Shown here piece after piece: positions 43,809 through 52,281 of a stretch of 64,000 bases of DNA (the stretch's first letter is position 1; every line of letters starts with the position of its first letter). The notes beneath the pieces are model-generated. The model was not told the origin of the DNA and ran no database searches. It saw only the letters and a program-made list of their open reading frames with translations. Made by a program: the position numbers and the translations under genes. This DNA comes from Methanocella arvoryzae MRE50 (lineage in GTDB: Archaea > Halobacteriota > Methanocellia > Methanocellales > Methanocellaceae). The stretch spans positions 1,364,001 through 1,428,000 of the forward strand of contig NC_009464.1 of the NCBI RefSeq assembly GCF_000063445.1, written 5' to 3'.

Positions 43809-44228
43809 TTAGTTTAACCTAGTAGTCATTGGATCTGTTTCAGTATTACTCGACATGTATTTATGAGTCCTCACGACATTAAGATTATCTCCCCACAGCT
43901 GCCATGATACTTCCGTACCATAACTATCCCGGTAACCAAGTGTATACTCCGTGGCCGTGTAGGTGTTCCCACTATATTTTATATAGGACTTAACATTTTG
44001 ACTTGGCGCATATGAACAATAGTGGTGTTTAAAATCGTACCAGTTGAGATGATCTCCGCTGTTAAAATTAACTTCCTGATAACTCGAATTTGAAGTCCAT
44101 TTAGCAATATTATCCGTGTCAAGACGAGATTGGGCACTCAATATACCAACATCGCTCGCATATGCGGGTGCTACCATTGCGATCATAAGACCGCACAGTA
44201 CCAAAGGTATAAGGTATTTGTATTTCAT
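43809..44228 (-). CDS. Small secreted Trp/Tyr-rich protein, bacteriocin-sized
   Basis: The 139-residue protein has a clean signal peptide (LIPLVLCGLMIAMVAPAYA). The ~115-residue mature part is rich in Tyr, Ser, Asn and Trp (NWYDFKHHYCSY, SYIKYSGNTYTATEY, EVSWQLWGDN) and has one cysteine. The size and beta-rich look recall lactococcin-972-type proteins, but the match is weak and I do not claim membership. It is the first gene before two ABC-2 permeases. Its leader carries an 11-bp-arm hairpin. Confidence 0.6.
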   Translation of the reverse strand: MKYKYLIPLVLCGLMIAMVAPAYASDVGILSAQSRLDTDNIAKWTSNSSYQEVNFNSGDHLNWYDFKHHYCSYAPSQNVKSYIKYSGNTYTATEYTLGYRDSYGTEVSWQLWGDNLNVVRTHKYMSSNTETDPMTTRLN

Positions 44229-44252
44229 AGGTTCTATCCTACTATTTGGAGT

Positions 44253-44294
44253 TCATGGGCATGTTGATTTATCGGAATGACTGCATGCCCATGA
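44253..44294 (-). promoter_or_regulatory. Leader hairpin before the small secreted protein
   Basis: TCATGGGCATG (44253-44263) and its exact complement (44284-44294) flank a 20-base loop. On the minus strand they lie between a TATA box (GTTTATATATTAG, ~44320-44332) and the gene start at 44228, so the stem-loop would be in the 5' end of the mRNA or at the start point. Confidence 0.6.
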
Positions 44295-44388
44295 TAAATA
44301 AAAGACATTCTAATATATAAACCCTCGAAACCTACATTGTAGGCGTAGTTGTAAAAAAGCCAAAACAATACTAGTGCTATCGATTTTT

Positions 44389-44400
44389 GACTTATATAAA
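44389..44400 (+). promoter_or_regulatory. TATA box for the winged-helix genes
   Basis: ACTTATATAAAA lies about 90 bases before the start at 44482 in an A+T-rich gap. It is divergent from the promoter of the secreted protein. Confidence 0.5.
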
Positions 44401-44481
44401 AATATGCCGAAGAACTATAATTAACGGATTGTGACAGAGCGCTTATATAATAATACCTCGTGACCCCGTATGGTGGTATAC

Positions 44482-44871
44482 ATGGAGAAAAAGCTAAAAA
44501 TGGACCATGTTATGTCAGCGATTATAAAGAGCATGGTCCGCTTCAAAGTCCTAGTTTTTCTGGCCAGCCACCCGCGCGAGGAATTCGACGCCCCCAATAT
44601 GGCGCACAGGATACGATCAGCTAGCGAGAACGTAACCGGCGCTCTGGAAGGGTACGAGAAAAGGTATAGCAAGGCTCTTTCCCTTGTCAGCCTGGGACTC
44701 GTCACTTACAGAGAAAAAGAACCGGGAACAAGAGTGTACAAGATCACGCCTGAGGGTATCGCGTTTGCTGAGAAGGTAAGGCGGGACAACCGCGACGCGA
44801 CGGTAAAATTATCGTTCGTCTGCATAGAGGAAAACGGCAGCAGCGTTATTCGATCAAGGATAGAATGGTAA
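44482..44871 (+). CDS. Winged-helix protein (paralogue 1)
   Basis: The ~129-residue protein looks like a winged-helix DNA-binding protein: FKVLVFLASHPREEFDAPNMAHRI, VTGALEGYEKRYSKALSLVSLGLV, then RVYKITPEGIAFAEKV as the wing and last helix. ATG 44482 follows GGTGGT by 4 bases and is preferred to ATG 44470. It is related to the next gene (shared GALEG…SLVSxGxV…YxITPxGIA). It is divergent from the secreted-protein/ABC-2 genes and is a candidate regulator of them. Confidence 0.7.
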   Translation: MEKKLKMDHVMSAIIKSMVRFKVLVFLASHPREEFDAPNMAHRIRSASENVTGALEGYEKRYSKALSLVSLGLVTYREKEPGTRVYKITPEGIAFAEKVRRDNRDATVKLSFVCIEENGSSVIRSRIEW

Positions 44872-44875
44872 GGAT

Positions 44876-45301
44876 ATGGACGATGAATCCAGGCTCTGGC
44901 GCAAAATCAGGTCGGTCCACGAGTGTAAAAGCCGTGACATAGTCCTTGATTTTCTCCACGCGAACATGGAAAACGCTTACCATCCTATAGCTATTATAAA
45001 GTCGACAGCCTTAAAACGCCCCCATGTGATAGGAGCCCTGGAAGGTGGGGCGGGAGGCATGGAAAGTAGATGTAGTCTGGTCAGCCAGGGCATGGTAAGC
45101 CGGGAACTCTCCTCGCAAGGCCCGGCGCGATACAGGATCACTCCCCCTGGTATCGCCATTGTCGAATTTTTAACAGGATATTACGAATATCGGGAAAATG
45201 CATTTTTAGGGAGCAGTCTATGGCACTACTGGCTGAGGTTGAAAGTAAAGAAAGAACTGGGAGATTTGACCATGTTGGTTAAAGAATTTGGTGCTCTATG
45301 A
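44876..45301 (+). CDS. Winged-helix protein (paralogue 2)
   Basis: The 141-residue protein has the same core as its upstream neighbour: VIGALEGGAGGMESRCSLVSQGMV then RYRITPPGIAIVEFL, with an extra C-terminal segment (LWHYWLRLKVKKELGDLTML). It starts 4 bases after the previous stop. The pair probably arose by tandem duplication and may act as a heterodimer. Confidence 0.68.
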   Translation: MDDESRLWRKIRSVHECKSRDIVLDFLHANMENAYHPIAIIKSTALKRPHVIGALEGGAGGMESRCSLVSQGMVSRELSSQGPARYRITPPGIAIVEFLTGYYEYRENAFLGSSLWHYWLRLKVKKELGDLTMLVKEFGAL

Positions 45302-45308
45302 AGATAAG

Positions 45309-45815
45309 TTATCTCAGTTCCCGTAAGTCGACGTAAGTCAGATCATACCGCCCGGCGAGCACCGAAGCAAGTATTGATCGGTGACAGCCTTTCGGATCGG
45401 CCTCGTAGCACATGAGCGCAGTTTTGCTTTGAGTGATCAGGCCATGCAACGCCTCAAGCTCTGCCCCTTTAGAAACAATATGCCGGCGGTAGCTTTCATT
45501 AATATCCTTATCCGGCAGGTCATTCTTCCTGAACACGTTGCCGACCGACGGCATCGATACATACTGGATCTCGTACCCGTAAAAACGGCTGAGCTCCGGC
45601 AGCCTTTCCCCCAGCACGGCCTTGCGATAATCCGGCACCTGCGACCACGGCGCCTCCCGGACGTCCACCAGGCAGTGCACGCCGTTATCTTTTAACAGCA
45701 GAAATAGGTCTTCCAGGCTCAGGCGCTCATATCCTACGGTATAGAAGTCCGGCTCGCTGCCGAGGGCTCCCAGCTTTGATTGTACCTGCCTCTTCTTCTC
45801 TGTCGTGAGTACCAC
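45309..45815 (-). CDS. DUF488-family protein
   Basis: The 168-residue protein has the DUF488 signatures FYTVGYERLSLEDLFLLL, CLVDVREAPWSQ, and CYEADPKGCHRSILA with its conserved Cys and His. The function of the family is not established. The start is GTG with no clear ribosome site; a TATA box (CTCTATATATATTCC) near 45850-45864 suggests a short leader. Confidence 0.85.
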   Translation of the reverse strand: MVLTTEKKRQVQSKLGALGSEPDFYTVGYERLSLEDLFLLLKDNGVHCLVDVREAPWSQVPDYRKAVLGERLPELSRFYGYEIQYVSMPSVGNVFRKNDLPDKDINESYRRHIVSKGAELEALHGLITQSKTALMCYEADPKGCHRSILASVLAGRYDLTYVDLRELR

Positions 45816-46011
45816 AGCCGTAGATGTCTACTGAGGTAAAATCGTCCTGGAATATATATAGAGTACTGGTAGCCGTTTGCTCGAAAGCGTTCAATTCTCT
45901 GAATTCGCTGCCAGAGTAAAGTCGAAGGCTGCGGTGCGACTGATCATAGATTCCCAGTGTTCCCATGCCGGGAGTGTAATCAGTGGTACCAGGGAAAATG
46001 GGAGGTTGGGG

Positions 46012-46096
46012 AGTGCCCGGAGATCAGGGAGACTTTTTCAAACTGGGAGGTCAGGGAGGTCAGGAGGTCTGAGAGGAGGAAGGTGAGTGCCCGGAG
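46012..46096. repeat. Degenerate GGGAGGTCA repeats
   Basis: Two exact 9-bp units GGGAGGTCA (46045-46062) are followed by looser copies in a purine-rich tract, bracketed by direct repeats AGTGCCCGGAG at 46012-46022 and 46086-46096. No complementary arm is present, so this may be one arm of a decayed hairpin element. Confidence 0.5.
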
Positions 46097-46127
46097 GATT
46101 AGAGAGGATAAACCGGCTGTCAGGAAT

Positions 46128-46167
46128 CGCCTTGAGAACGCCTGCCATGGCAGGCGTTCAAAAGGCG
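46128..46167. repeat. 40-bp near-perfect palindrome
   Basis: The central 24 bp, GAACGCCTGCC-AT-GGCAGGCGTTC, is perfectly palindromic, and CGCCTT/AAGGCG extends it to 40 bp with only a two-base internal mismatch on each side. In DNA it could extrude as a cruciform. It lies ~50 bp before the TACACGAAG hairpin. Confidence 0.8.
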
Positions 46168-46217
46168 AATATCAATGCAAAGGAACTGTTTAAAAATTTT
46201 TAGGATAGTCAGGTACC

Positions 46218-46336
46218 TTTTACACGAAGTACACAAGGTACACAAAGTACACGAAGTTTTACGATAAGATCATATTACAGCATGCCATTTTTACCGTACT
46301 TCGTGTACTTCGTGTACTTCGTGTACTTCGTGTAAA
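46218..46336. repeat. TACACGAAG short-tandem-repeat hairpin
   Basis: Four 9-bp TACACGAAG-like units (46218-46256) are matched by four complementary units (46298-46336). The 39-nt arms pair at about 36 positions around a 41-base loop. The right arm is more uniform than the left. It lies upstream of guaAb, whose start is at 46517. Confidence 0.9.
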
Positions 46337-46516
46337 TCGTACGGGCACTCATACAAAACATTTCAGTAACGACTCATTATCGAGCCGTCGATGGTCCTGC
46401 TATGAGGTGCCATGCCATGTTTTCAAAGCCCGTCGCAGGCCTTAGGGCCTCTGAGCGCACGCAGATACTTTTAAATACTGAACGTCCTAATTTCAGCAAT
46501 CAAACGGAGTATAATC

Positions 46517-47434
46517 ATGGTGGACGCGAACGCATTTATCGATGAGGCCATCGCGGATATTAAGCTAAAAGTTGGAAACGGCAAGGCGCTGATAGCGCTG
46601 TCCGGAGGAGTAGACAGCTCCGTGTGCGCCATCCTCGCGCACCGGGCGCTGGGCGACCGCCTCATTCCGGTGTACGTGGACACCGGGCTGATGAGGAAGG
46701 GAGAGACCGACCGCATCAGGGAGATCTTCAAGTTCATGAACCCGCACGTCGTGGACGCCAGCGACAGGTTCTTTAATGCATTAAAGGGCGTCACCGACCC
46801 CGAGGCCAAGAGAAAGATTGTGGGCGAGATGTTTATCAGGGTCTTTGAAGACGTCGTCAAGGGCCTCGAGGTGGACTTCCTCATCCAGGGCACCATCTAC
46901 CCCGACCGGATCGAGTCGGAGGGAGGCATCAAGTCCCACCACAACGTAGGCGGGCTGCCCTCGGTCACCGAGTTCAAGGGCATCATCGAGCCGCTGCAGG
47001 ATTTATACAAGGACGAAGTCAGGGAAGTCGCCAGGGCGCTGCCGCTGCCCGAGGAGATATCGGAGCGCATGCCTTTCCCCGGCCCCGGCCTGAGCGTAAG
47101 GGTCATAGGCGAGGTGACCAGGGAGAAGATCGCCGTCGTCAGGGAAGCGAACGCGATCGTAGAGCAGGAACTCGTCCACCAGTTCAAGCCCTGGCAGTGC
47201 CTGGCCGCCTTACTGGAGAAGGGCACCGGCGTCAAGGGCGACAACCGCTGCCACGGCTGGATCATCGCCGTAAGAGCGGTGGAATCCAGAGATGCCATGA
47301 CAGCTAATCACATGGAATTACCATGGGAGACGCTCAATAAGATATCATCGAGGATCACGTCCGAGATCCCCTCGGTGGCCCGGGTAGTATATGATATTAC
47401 GCCCAAGCCTCCCGCGACCATAGAGTTCGAGTAA
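46517..47434 (+). CDS. guaAb: GMP synthase, ATP-pyrophosphatase subunit
   Basis: The 305-residue protein has the PP-loop [13 protein letters not shown] and the GMP synthase C-terminal dimerisation domain ending in [13 protein letters not shown]. Archaea encode the glutaminase separately; it is not in this window. The enzyme aminates XMP to GMP. Confidence 0.95.
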   Translation: MVDANAFIDEAIADIKLKVGNGKALIALSGGVDSSVCAILAHRALGDRLIPVYVDTGLMRKGETDRIREIFKFMNPHVVDASDRFFNALKGVTDPEAKRKIVGEMFIRVFEDVVKGLEVDFLIQGTIYPDRIESEGGIKSHHNVGGLPSVTEFKGIIEPLQDLYKDEVREVARALPLPEEISERMPFPGPGLSVRVIGEVTREKIAVVREANAIVEQELVHQFKPWQCLAALLEKGTGVKGDNRCHGWIIAVRAVESRDAMTANHMELPWETLNKISSRITSEIPSVARVVYDITPKPPATIEFE

Positions 47435-47497
47435 AAATCCACGGAGAGTGTTCCACCTCAGTATTATCAATTCACATAGTAAAAGAGTGAACCGGAA

Positions 47498-48685
47498 ATG
47501 AAGAATTCAGTACTTGGCAGAGCCTTCGGGGAGGAGGCTGTCTCGAAAGACGCAAAGTACGTCTTTCAGACCTATGGGCGCCAGCCCATTGTGATCACCA
47601 GGGGCCAGGGTGCCCTTGTGTGGGACGCGGACGGCCGCGAATACATCGACTGTGTCGCAGGCATCGCGGTCAACAATCTGGGCCACTGCCACCCGCGCGT
47701 CGTCGCCGCCATCAAGGAGCAGGTGGAGCGGCTGATCCATACATCTAACCTGTATTATAACGACCTCCAGCCGGTGCTCGCCGAAAAACTGGCGAAGCTG
47801 TCGGGCATGGACAAGGTCTTCTTCGCCAATTCGGGCACCGAGTCCATCGAGGCAGCCCTGAAGCTCGCCCGGAAGGAGACGGGTAACAAGGGCTTCATCG
47901 CCGCAGAGCACTGCTTCCACGGCAGGACGATGGGCGCTTTAAGCATCACGCACAAGGAGAAGTACAGAAAGCCTTTCGAGCCCCTGGTCCCCGGAGCCAG
48001 GTTCGTCCCCTACGGGGATGCCGAGGCGATCAGGAATACGATGGATGCAGACACGGCAGCCGTCATCCTCGAGCCCGTGCAGGGCGAGGGCGGAGTCAAC
48101 ATCCCCGATAAGGACTATCTCAAGGAAGTCAAGAAGATCTGTGACAAAGCCGGCGTCGTCCTCATCTTCGACGAGGTCCAGACTGGCATGGGCCGGACCG
48201 GCAAGTGGTTTGGTAAGGACCACTTCGGCGTCCAGCCCGACATCATGTGCGTGGCCAAGGGCATCGCGGGCGGCTTCCCCATGGGCGTCATGATGGCGAC
48301 TGACGAGATGGCGAAGGCATTCGGCAAGGGCGACCACGCGTCCACCTTCGGCGGCAGCCCGCTGGCCTGCGCCGCGGCGCTGGGCACCATCCAGGCAATG
48401 GAAGAAGAAAAGCTGGTCGAGCGCTCCGCGGAGATGGGCGAGTACATGCGCAAGCAGCTGGAGAAGTGCTGCAAGCAGGACTTCGTCGACCACGTCAGGG
48501 GCCTCGGCCTCATGATCGGCGTCCAGCTCAAGAAGGACGGCAACTCCTTAGTAGCCCCGGCCCGGGAGAAGGGCGTGCTCATCAACGTGGCATCCGACAC
48601 CGTTATCAGAATGGTGCCGCCGTTCGTGATCACGAAGGAACAGGTCGACCGGGTCGCAAAGGTCGTCGGCGAGCTTACCCTATAA
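47498..48685 (+). CDS. argD: Acetylornithine aminotransferase
   Basis: This is a class III PLP aminotransferase of 395 residues. FANSGTESIEAALKLAR, HGRTMGALSIT, LIFDEVQTGMGRTG and the PLP lysine in VAKGIAGGFPMG are present. Closest in form to ArgD of arginine synthesis, though related 4-aminobutyrate or LysW-type aminotransferases cannot be fully excluded. It begins ~60 bases after guaAb on the same strand. A T-rich run after the stop (48707-48718) may end transcription. Confidence 0.88.
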   Translation: MKNSVLGRAFGEEAVSKDAKYVFQTYGRQPIVITRGQGALVWDADGREYIDCVAGIAVNNLGHCHPRVVAAIKEQVERLIHTSNLYYNDLQPVLAEKLAKLSGMDKVFFANSGTESIEAALKLARKETGNKGFIAAEHCFHGRTMGALSITHKEKYRKPFEPLVPGARFVPYGDAEAIRNTMDADTAAVILEPVQGEGGVNIPDKDYLKEVKKICDKAGVVLIFDEVQTGMGRTGKWFGKDHFGVQPDIMCVAKGIAGGFPMGVMMATDEMAKAFGKGDHASTFGGSPLACAAALGTIQAMEEEKLVERSAEMGEYMRKQLEKCCKQDFVDHVRGLGLMIGVQLKKDGNSLVAPAREKGVLINVASDTVIRMVPPFVITKEQVDRVAKVVGELTL

Positions 48686-48901
48686 AGGTAAGTTCCTGGC
48701 ACCACCCTTTTTATTTTTAGGTTCTTCTCCGAATCTCGGATAATAATTCATGGCGGTAAGCGAAAGGTATAAACAATCGTTAACTTTTTTGCGGCCTCGC
48801 CCATCGCATCCGGCCATCGGACGGCCATCGGACACGGAAAGTTTTAAAGGAAAACAGCCAGTATTCCTTATCAAAACTTGTATTTTATGGACGGGACCCT
48901 A

Positions 48902-49654
48902 ATGCTCAGTATTGAAAACTTAACCGTCGAGGTGGATGACAAGCGCATCCTCAACGGCGTCAACATGTCCATCCGCGAGGGCGAGACCCACGCCCTGTTC
49001 GGGCCCAACGGGACAGGCAAGAGCTCGCTTCTCTTCACCATCGCAGGAATTCCGAAGTACAAGGTTACTGATGGAAAGATCTACTACAAGCGAAAGGATA
49101 TCACCGACGCGCCCATGGACGAGAGGGCGAAGCTCGGGATCGGCATCCTGTTCCAGCACCCGCCAGTCATCCGGGGCGTCAAGCTCAGGGACATGGTCAG
49201 GATTAGCATGGAGTCGAGAAACCCTGGCAAGAAGATCACGGACGAGGAGATCGCCGGCCTCGCCAGAAAGCTGAACCTCGAGTCCTTCCTGGACCGGGAC
49301 GTCAACTCAGGATTCTCGGGCGGCGAAATCAAGCGCTCGGAACTTTTGCAATTGCTGGCTCAGCGCCCGGAGTTTGTCATGCTGGACGAGCCGGACAGCG
49401 GCGTCGACCTGGTCAACATCGGCCTCGTCGGCAACACGATCAACGAGTTGCTGGAGAAAGAGAAGAAGACTATGGAACGGACCAAATCAGGGTTGATCAT
49501 CACCCACTTCGGCAACATCCTGGACTTCGTCAAGGCTGACAAGGCCTACGTGATGATGAAGGGTAAGATGCTCTGCCAGGGCAACCCGGTCGAGCTGCTC
49601 GACGACATCAGGAAGAACGGTTACGGAGAGTGCATGTCATGCATGAGGAGATAA
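48902..49654 (+). CDS. sufC: SufC-like Fe-S assembly ATPase (SmsC type)
   Basis: The ABC ATPase has Walker A GPNGTGKSS, GILFQHPPVIRGV (Q-loop), the SufC-specific signature GFSGGEIKRSELLQ, Walker B EFVMLDEPDSGVD, and ITHFGNILD. The ATG at 48902 gives MLSIENLTVEVDDKRI; ATG 48887 and TTG 48878 are possible. It overlaps the SufB-like gene. The two-gene form corresponds to the minimal SMS system described in archaea. Confidence 0.93.
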   Translation: MLSIENLTVEVDDKRILNGVNMSIREGETHALFGPNGTGKSSLLFTIAGIPKYKVTDGKIYYKRKDITDAPMDERAKLGIGILFQHPPVIRGVKLRDMVRISMESRNPGKKITDEEIAGLARKLNLESFLDRDVNSGFSGGEIKRSELLQLLAQRPEFVMLDEPDSGVDLVNIGLVGNTINELLEKEKKTMERTKSGLIITHFGNILDFVKADKAYVMMKGKMLCQGNPVELLDDIRKNGYGECMSCMRR

Positions 49655-50859
49655 TCAGGCGCGCCCAGGCGGCCATCAACAAGAAGCCGGCCTACGGCAA
49701 CGACATCGACCTGGAGGCGTACCTGGAGCAGGTCCCGCCCAGGGAGAAGATCACCTCGCTGGGAGAGCTCGCGAAAGGGGTCCAGGAGAGGGCTATCCAT
49801 GCCGGCGTGGACGCATCGATGAAAGACAGGTCCGGCTCGTTCTTCATGCACGACCAGACCGTCATCCACACGACCACCATGCAGGAAGGGCTGGAGATCA
49901 TGGACATCAACGACGCCCTGAAAAAGTACGACTGGCTCCAGGACTACTATTTCAAACTGGTACAGCCCGACCAGGATAAATTTACTGCATACAGCGCCAC
50001 CCACCCGGTCGCCGGGTACTTCCTCAGAGCCCTGCCGGGAGCTAAGATCGTGTTCCCGCTGCAGGCGTGCCTGTACATGGGCCGGGAAGGCATGATCCAG
50101 AACGTGCACAACATCATCATCGCCGAGGAGGGCAGCGAATTCCACATTATCTCAGGCTGTACTTCTGATACGCACGTCACCAGCGGCCTGCACGTCGGCA
50201 TCTCCGAGTTCTACGTCAAGGACAACGCCAAGCTGACCTTCACCATGGTCCACAACTGGGCGGAGAAAGTCGTCGTCCGCCCCCGGTCTGCGACTAAGAT
50301 GGGCAAGAATGCGGTGTTTATGAGCAACTACGTCTGCATGACGCCCGTAAAGGACATCCAGATGTACCCGGGCACAGTCATGGAAGGCGAGAACAGCATC
50401 GCCCGGTACAACACCATCGTTTACGCGTCACCCGGCTCCCACTTTGACCTCGGCTCAAAAGCCATTCTCAAGGCTAAGGGCTGCAGAGCAGAACTCGTCG
50501 CGAGGACCATCGCCAAGGACGGCGGCTATGTCGCCTCCCGCGGCCTCATCCAGGGCGACGTGCCCGACACGAAAGCGCATCTGGAGTGCCACGGCCTCCT
50601 TCTCGGCAGCGGCGGCGTCATCTACGCAGTGCCAGAACTGCTCGGCCACGTCCCGGGCGTCGACCTCAGCCACGAGGCGGCAGTGGGCAAGATCGCCGAA
50701 GAGGAGATCCAGTACCTCATGTCCCGCGGCGTCGACGCCGACACTGCGACGGCGCTGATCGTCAGAGGCTTCCTCGACGTGGACGTCAAGGGCTTACCGC
50801 CACAGCTCCAGGCCGAGATGAAGAGGACGATTGAGTTAGGCGAAAAGTCGATGATGTAA
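49639..50859 (+). CDS. sufB: SufB/SufD-like Fe-S scaffold (SmsB type)
   Basis: The ~406-residue SufBD core protein has a beta-helix region (GMIQNVHNIIIAEEGSEFHIISGC, RYNTIVYASPGSHFDLGSKAIL) and the C-terminal EIQYLMSRGVDADTATALIVRGFL typical of SufB/D. It starts inside the sufC end (ATG at 49639 behind GGAG). With SufC it assembles Fe-S clusters. A terminator follows at 50863. Confidence 0.93.
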   Translation: MHEEIIRRAQAAINKKPAYGNDIDLEAYLEQVPPREKITSLGELAKGVQERAIHAGVDASMKDRSGSFFMHDQTVIHTTTMQEGLEIMDINDALKKYDWLQDYYFKLVQPDQDKFTAYSATHPVAGYFLRALPGAKIVFPLQACLYMGREGMIQNVHNIIIAEEGSEFHIISGCTSDTHVTSGLHVGISEFYVKDNAKLTFTMVHNWAEKVVVRPRSATKMGKNAVFMSNYVCMTPVKDIQMYPGTVMEGENSIARYNTIVYASPGSHFDLGSKAILKAKGCRAELVARTIAKDGGYVASRGLIQGDVPDTKAHLECHGLLLGSGGVIYAVPELLGHVPGVDLSHEAAVGKIAEEEIQYLMSRGVDADTATALIVRGFLDVDVKGLPPQLQAEMKRTIELGEKSMM

Positions 50860-50862
50860 TCG

Positions 50863-50885
50863 TACAGGGGAGCTAATCCCCTGTA
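50863..50885 (+). terminator. Hairpin terminator after sufCB
   Basis: TACAGGGGA-GCTAA-TCCCCTGTA is a perfect 9-bp stem with a 5-base loop, followed by the T-rich AACTCTTTTAACTTT. It starts a few bases past the sufB stop. Confidence 0.75.
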
Positions 50886-50933
50886 AACTCTTTTAACTTT
50901 AATACTCGGCCCCGGGAGGCCTCGATTTTAAAT

Positions 50934-51020
50934 CGCAAAGTCGCAAGGACGCAAGGACGCAAAGTCTGCTACAATTAGTATCTGTTATCTTAGCGCCCTT
51001 GCGCCTTTGCGCCTTTGCGA
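50934..51020. repeat. CGCAAGGA short-tandem-repeat hairpin
   Basis: Tandem 8-bp units CGCAAAGT/CGCAAGGA (50934-50965) face complementary GCGCCTTT units (50993-51020) around a ~27-base loop. It sits between the convergent ends of sufB and the AN1-finger gene. Confidence 0.85.
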
Positions 51021-51081
51021 ACTAAGAACAAGGCGGCCTGTCGCCGAGCAATCCCGGACTTTTCAGGCCCGACGGACGAAC

Positions 51082-52134
51082 TTACCAGTACACATTAATC
51101 TTCTTCACTGTCCCAGAGGGATAGTAGAAGGGCCCGATCTCGGCCTTCTTTGCATTTAGTACATCGCTTCGGGACTTGAGGACTAAGGCCATCTGATTGA
51201 GCTCCATTCCGGGCTCGGCGATGCCCTGGTTGTAGTTCTTCGCCAGCCGGTTGTACTCTTTCAGTTCATGAATGTAGTCGAGGTACTTTTGCCGGTATCC
51301 TGAATAGAAGGAGTAGTCAGTACCCGCTGCATAGTCGAGATCGATCTCGTTGAACTCCCTGCCTTCGACCACGTAGGCGATCCGGTCTCCCGTGGAGCCC
51401 TCGTAGATAGAGGATGCATCGACATATACCAGGCCTTTGTCTACCGTGTTGAAGATGTTCAGGCCGTGGCCCATGTCAGGCGCTCCAGGCGGAGAGAGAA
51501 GGTTGCCCGAGCCGTCGTCGTAGATGCTGTAGTCGATGCTGTCGCCGTAGAACTCGACACCGACGAAACCGGCCTTGATCCCTTGTGCTTCGGCGTTGTC
51601 GTGCAGCCTCCTGGCGAAGTCGGCGCAGGTCCACCCTGGGCTCACGTACTTCATCGAGCTGGTGTCGTCGGCTTTCAGGAACCGGACGAGCTCGTCGTAT
51701 GTCGGATCCACCGCAGAGCGGTTGTTGGCCAGGACGACCTGGACACCGGTGGTGTTCTGGACAGGCAGCGTCACGTACGTAATGGTCGTCCGGGCGTCGA
51801 TGTAGCCGATGAGGAGGATGAGGGCGGCCAGAAGGGACATTGCGATGATGGCCAGAGCTAGAACTTTGATGCCCAGGAAAGACCAGCGGATGATCGCCGG
51901 ACGACTGGTGCTCTGGTTATCCGGCACCTCTGCCTGAGAGCTCGCGGCCGCCATACCCGGCTTCTCGACGGTGCCTGCCTCGACCTGCTGTTTGTAGCTC
52001 GACAGGCCAGGGCATTTGTGATCCTGCGGACGGCGGTGCCTCTCGCAGAAGACCATGCCGCAGTACTTGCACTTATACAGCAGCAGGTCACTGCCGCATT
52101 CGTGGCAGGAATCGCTCCCCTTACTTGACCCCAT
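51082..52134 (-). CDS. AN1-type zinc finger, membrane anchor and transglutaminase-like domain
   Basis: Residues 10-41 match the AN1 zinc finger spacing (C10, C13, C22, C25, C30, H33, H39, C41). One membrane segment follows at ~85-112. The C-terminal part has the Cys-His-Asp arrangement of transglutaminase-like proteases: C170 in GWTCADFA, H223 in MGHGLNIF, D239 in YVDAS. The finger should be cytoplasmic and the catalytic-like domain outside. A TATA box at 52161-52169 leaves almost no leader, so the mRNA is probably leaderless. The function is unknown. Confidence 0.75.
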   Translation of the reverse strand: MGSSKGSDSCHECGSDLLLYKCKYCGMVFCERHRRPQDHKCPGLSSYKQQVEAGTVEKPGMAAASSQAEVPDNQSTSRPAIIRWSFLGIKVLALAIIAMSLLAALILLIGYIDARTTITYVTLPVQNTTGVQVVLANNRSAVDPTYDELVRFLKADDTSSMKYVSPGWTCADFARRLHDNAEAQGIKAGFVGVEFYGDSIDYSIYDDGSGNLLSPPGAPDMGHGLNIFNTVDKGLVYVDASSIYEGSTGDRIAYVVEGREFNEIDLDYAAGTDYSFYSGYRQKYLDYIHELKEYNRLAKNYNQGIAEPGMELNQMALVLKSRSDVLNAKKAEIGPFYYPSGTVKKINVYW

Positions 52135-52234
52135 AAATAATAGATGATAGCTGTCCGATGGTATAAAACGGTTTGGTTCCGGCTTCGTTCAGAGATATCC
52201 GGCCATATGGAAGAGTGAAGGGGAGGCTGCAGTT

Positions 52235-52275
52235 ATTTTATTTTCCGGGAGTCACCCCGGATAGAAAAATAAAAT
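52235..52275 (-). terminator. Hairpin terminator after the Fe-S protein gene
   Basis: ATTTTATTTTCCGGG (52235-52249) pairs with CCCGG…AAAATAAAAT (52256-52275), giving a G+C core and A/T arms that could end transcription in either direction. It lies just past the stop at 52282. Confidence 0.7.
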
Positions 52276-52281
52276 GGCGGC

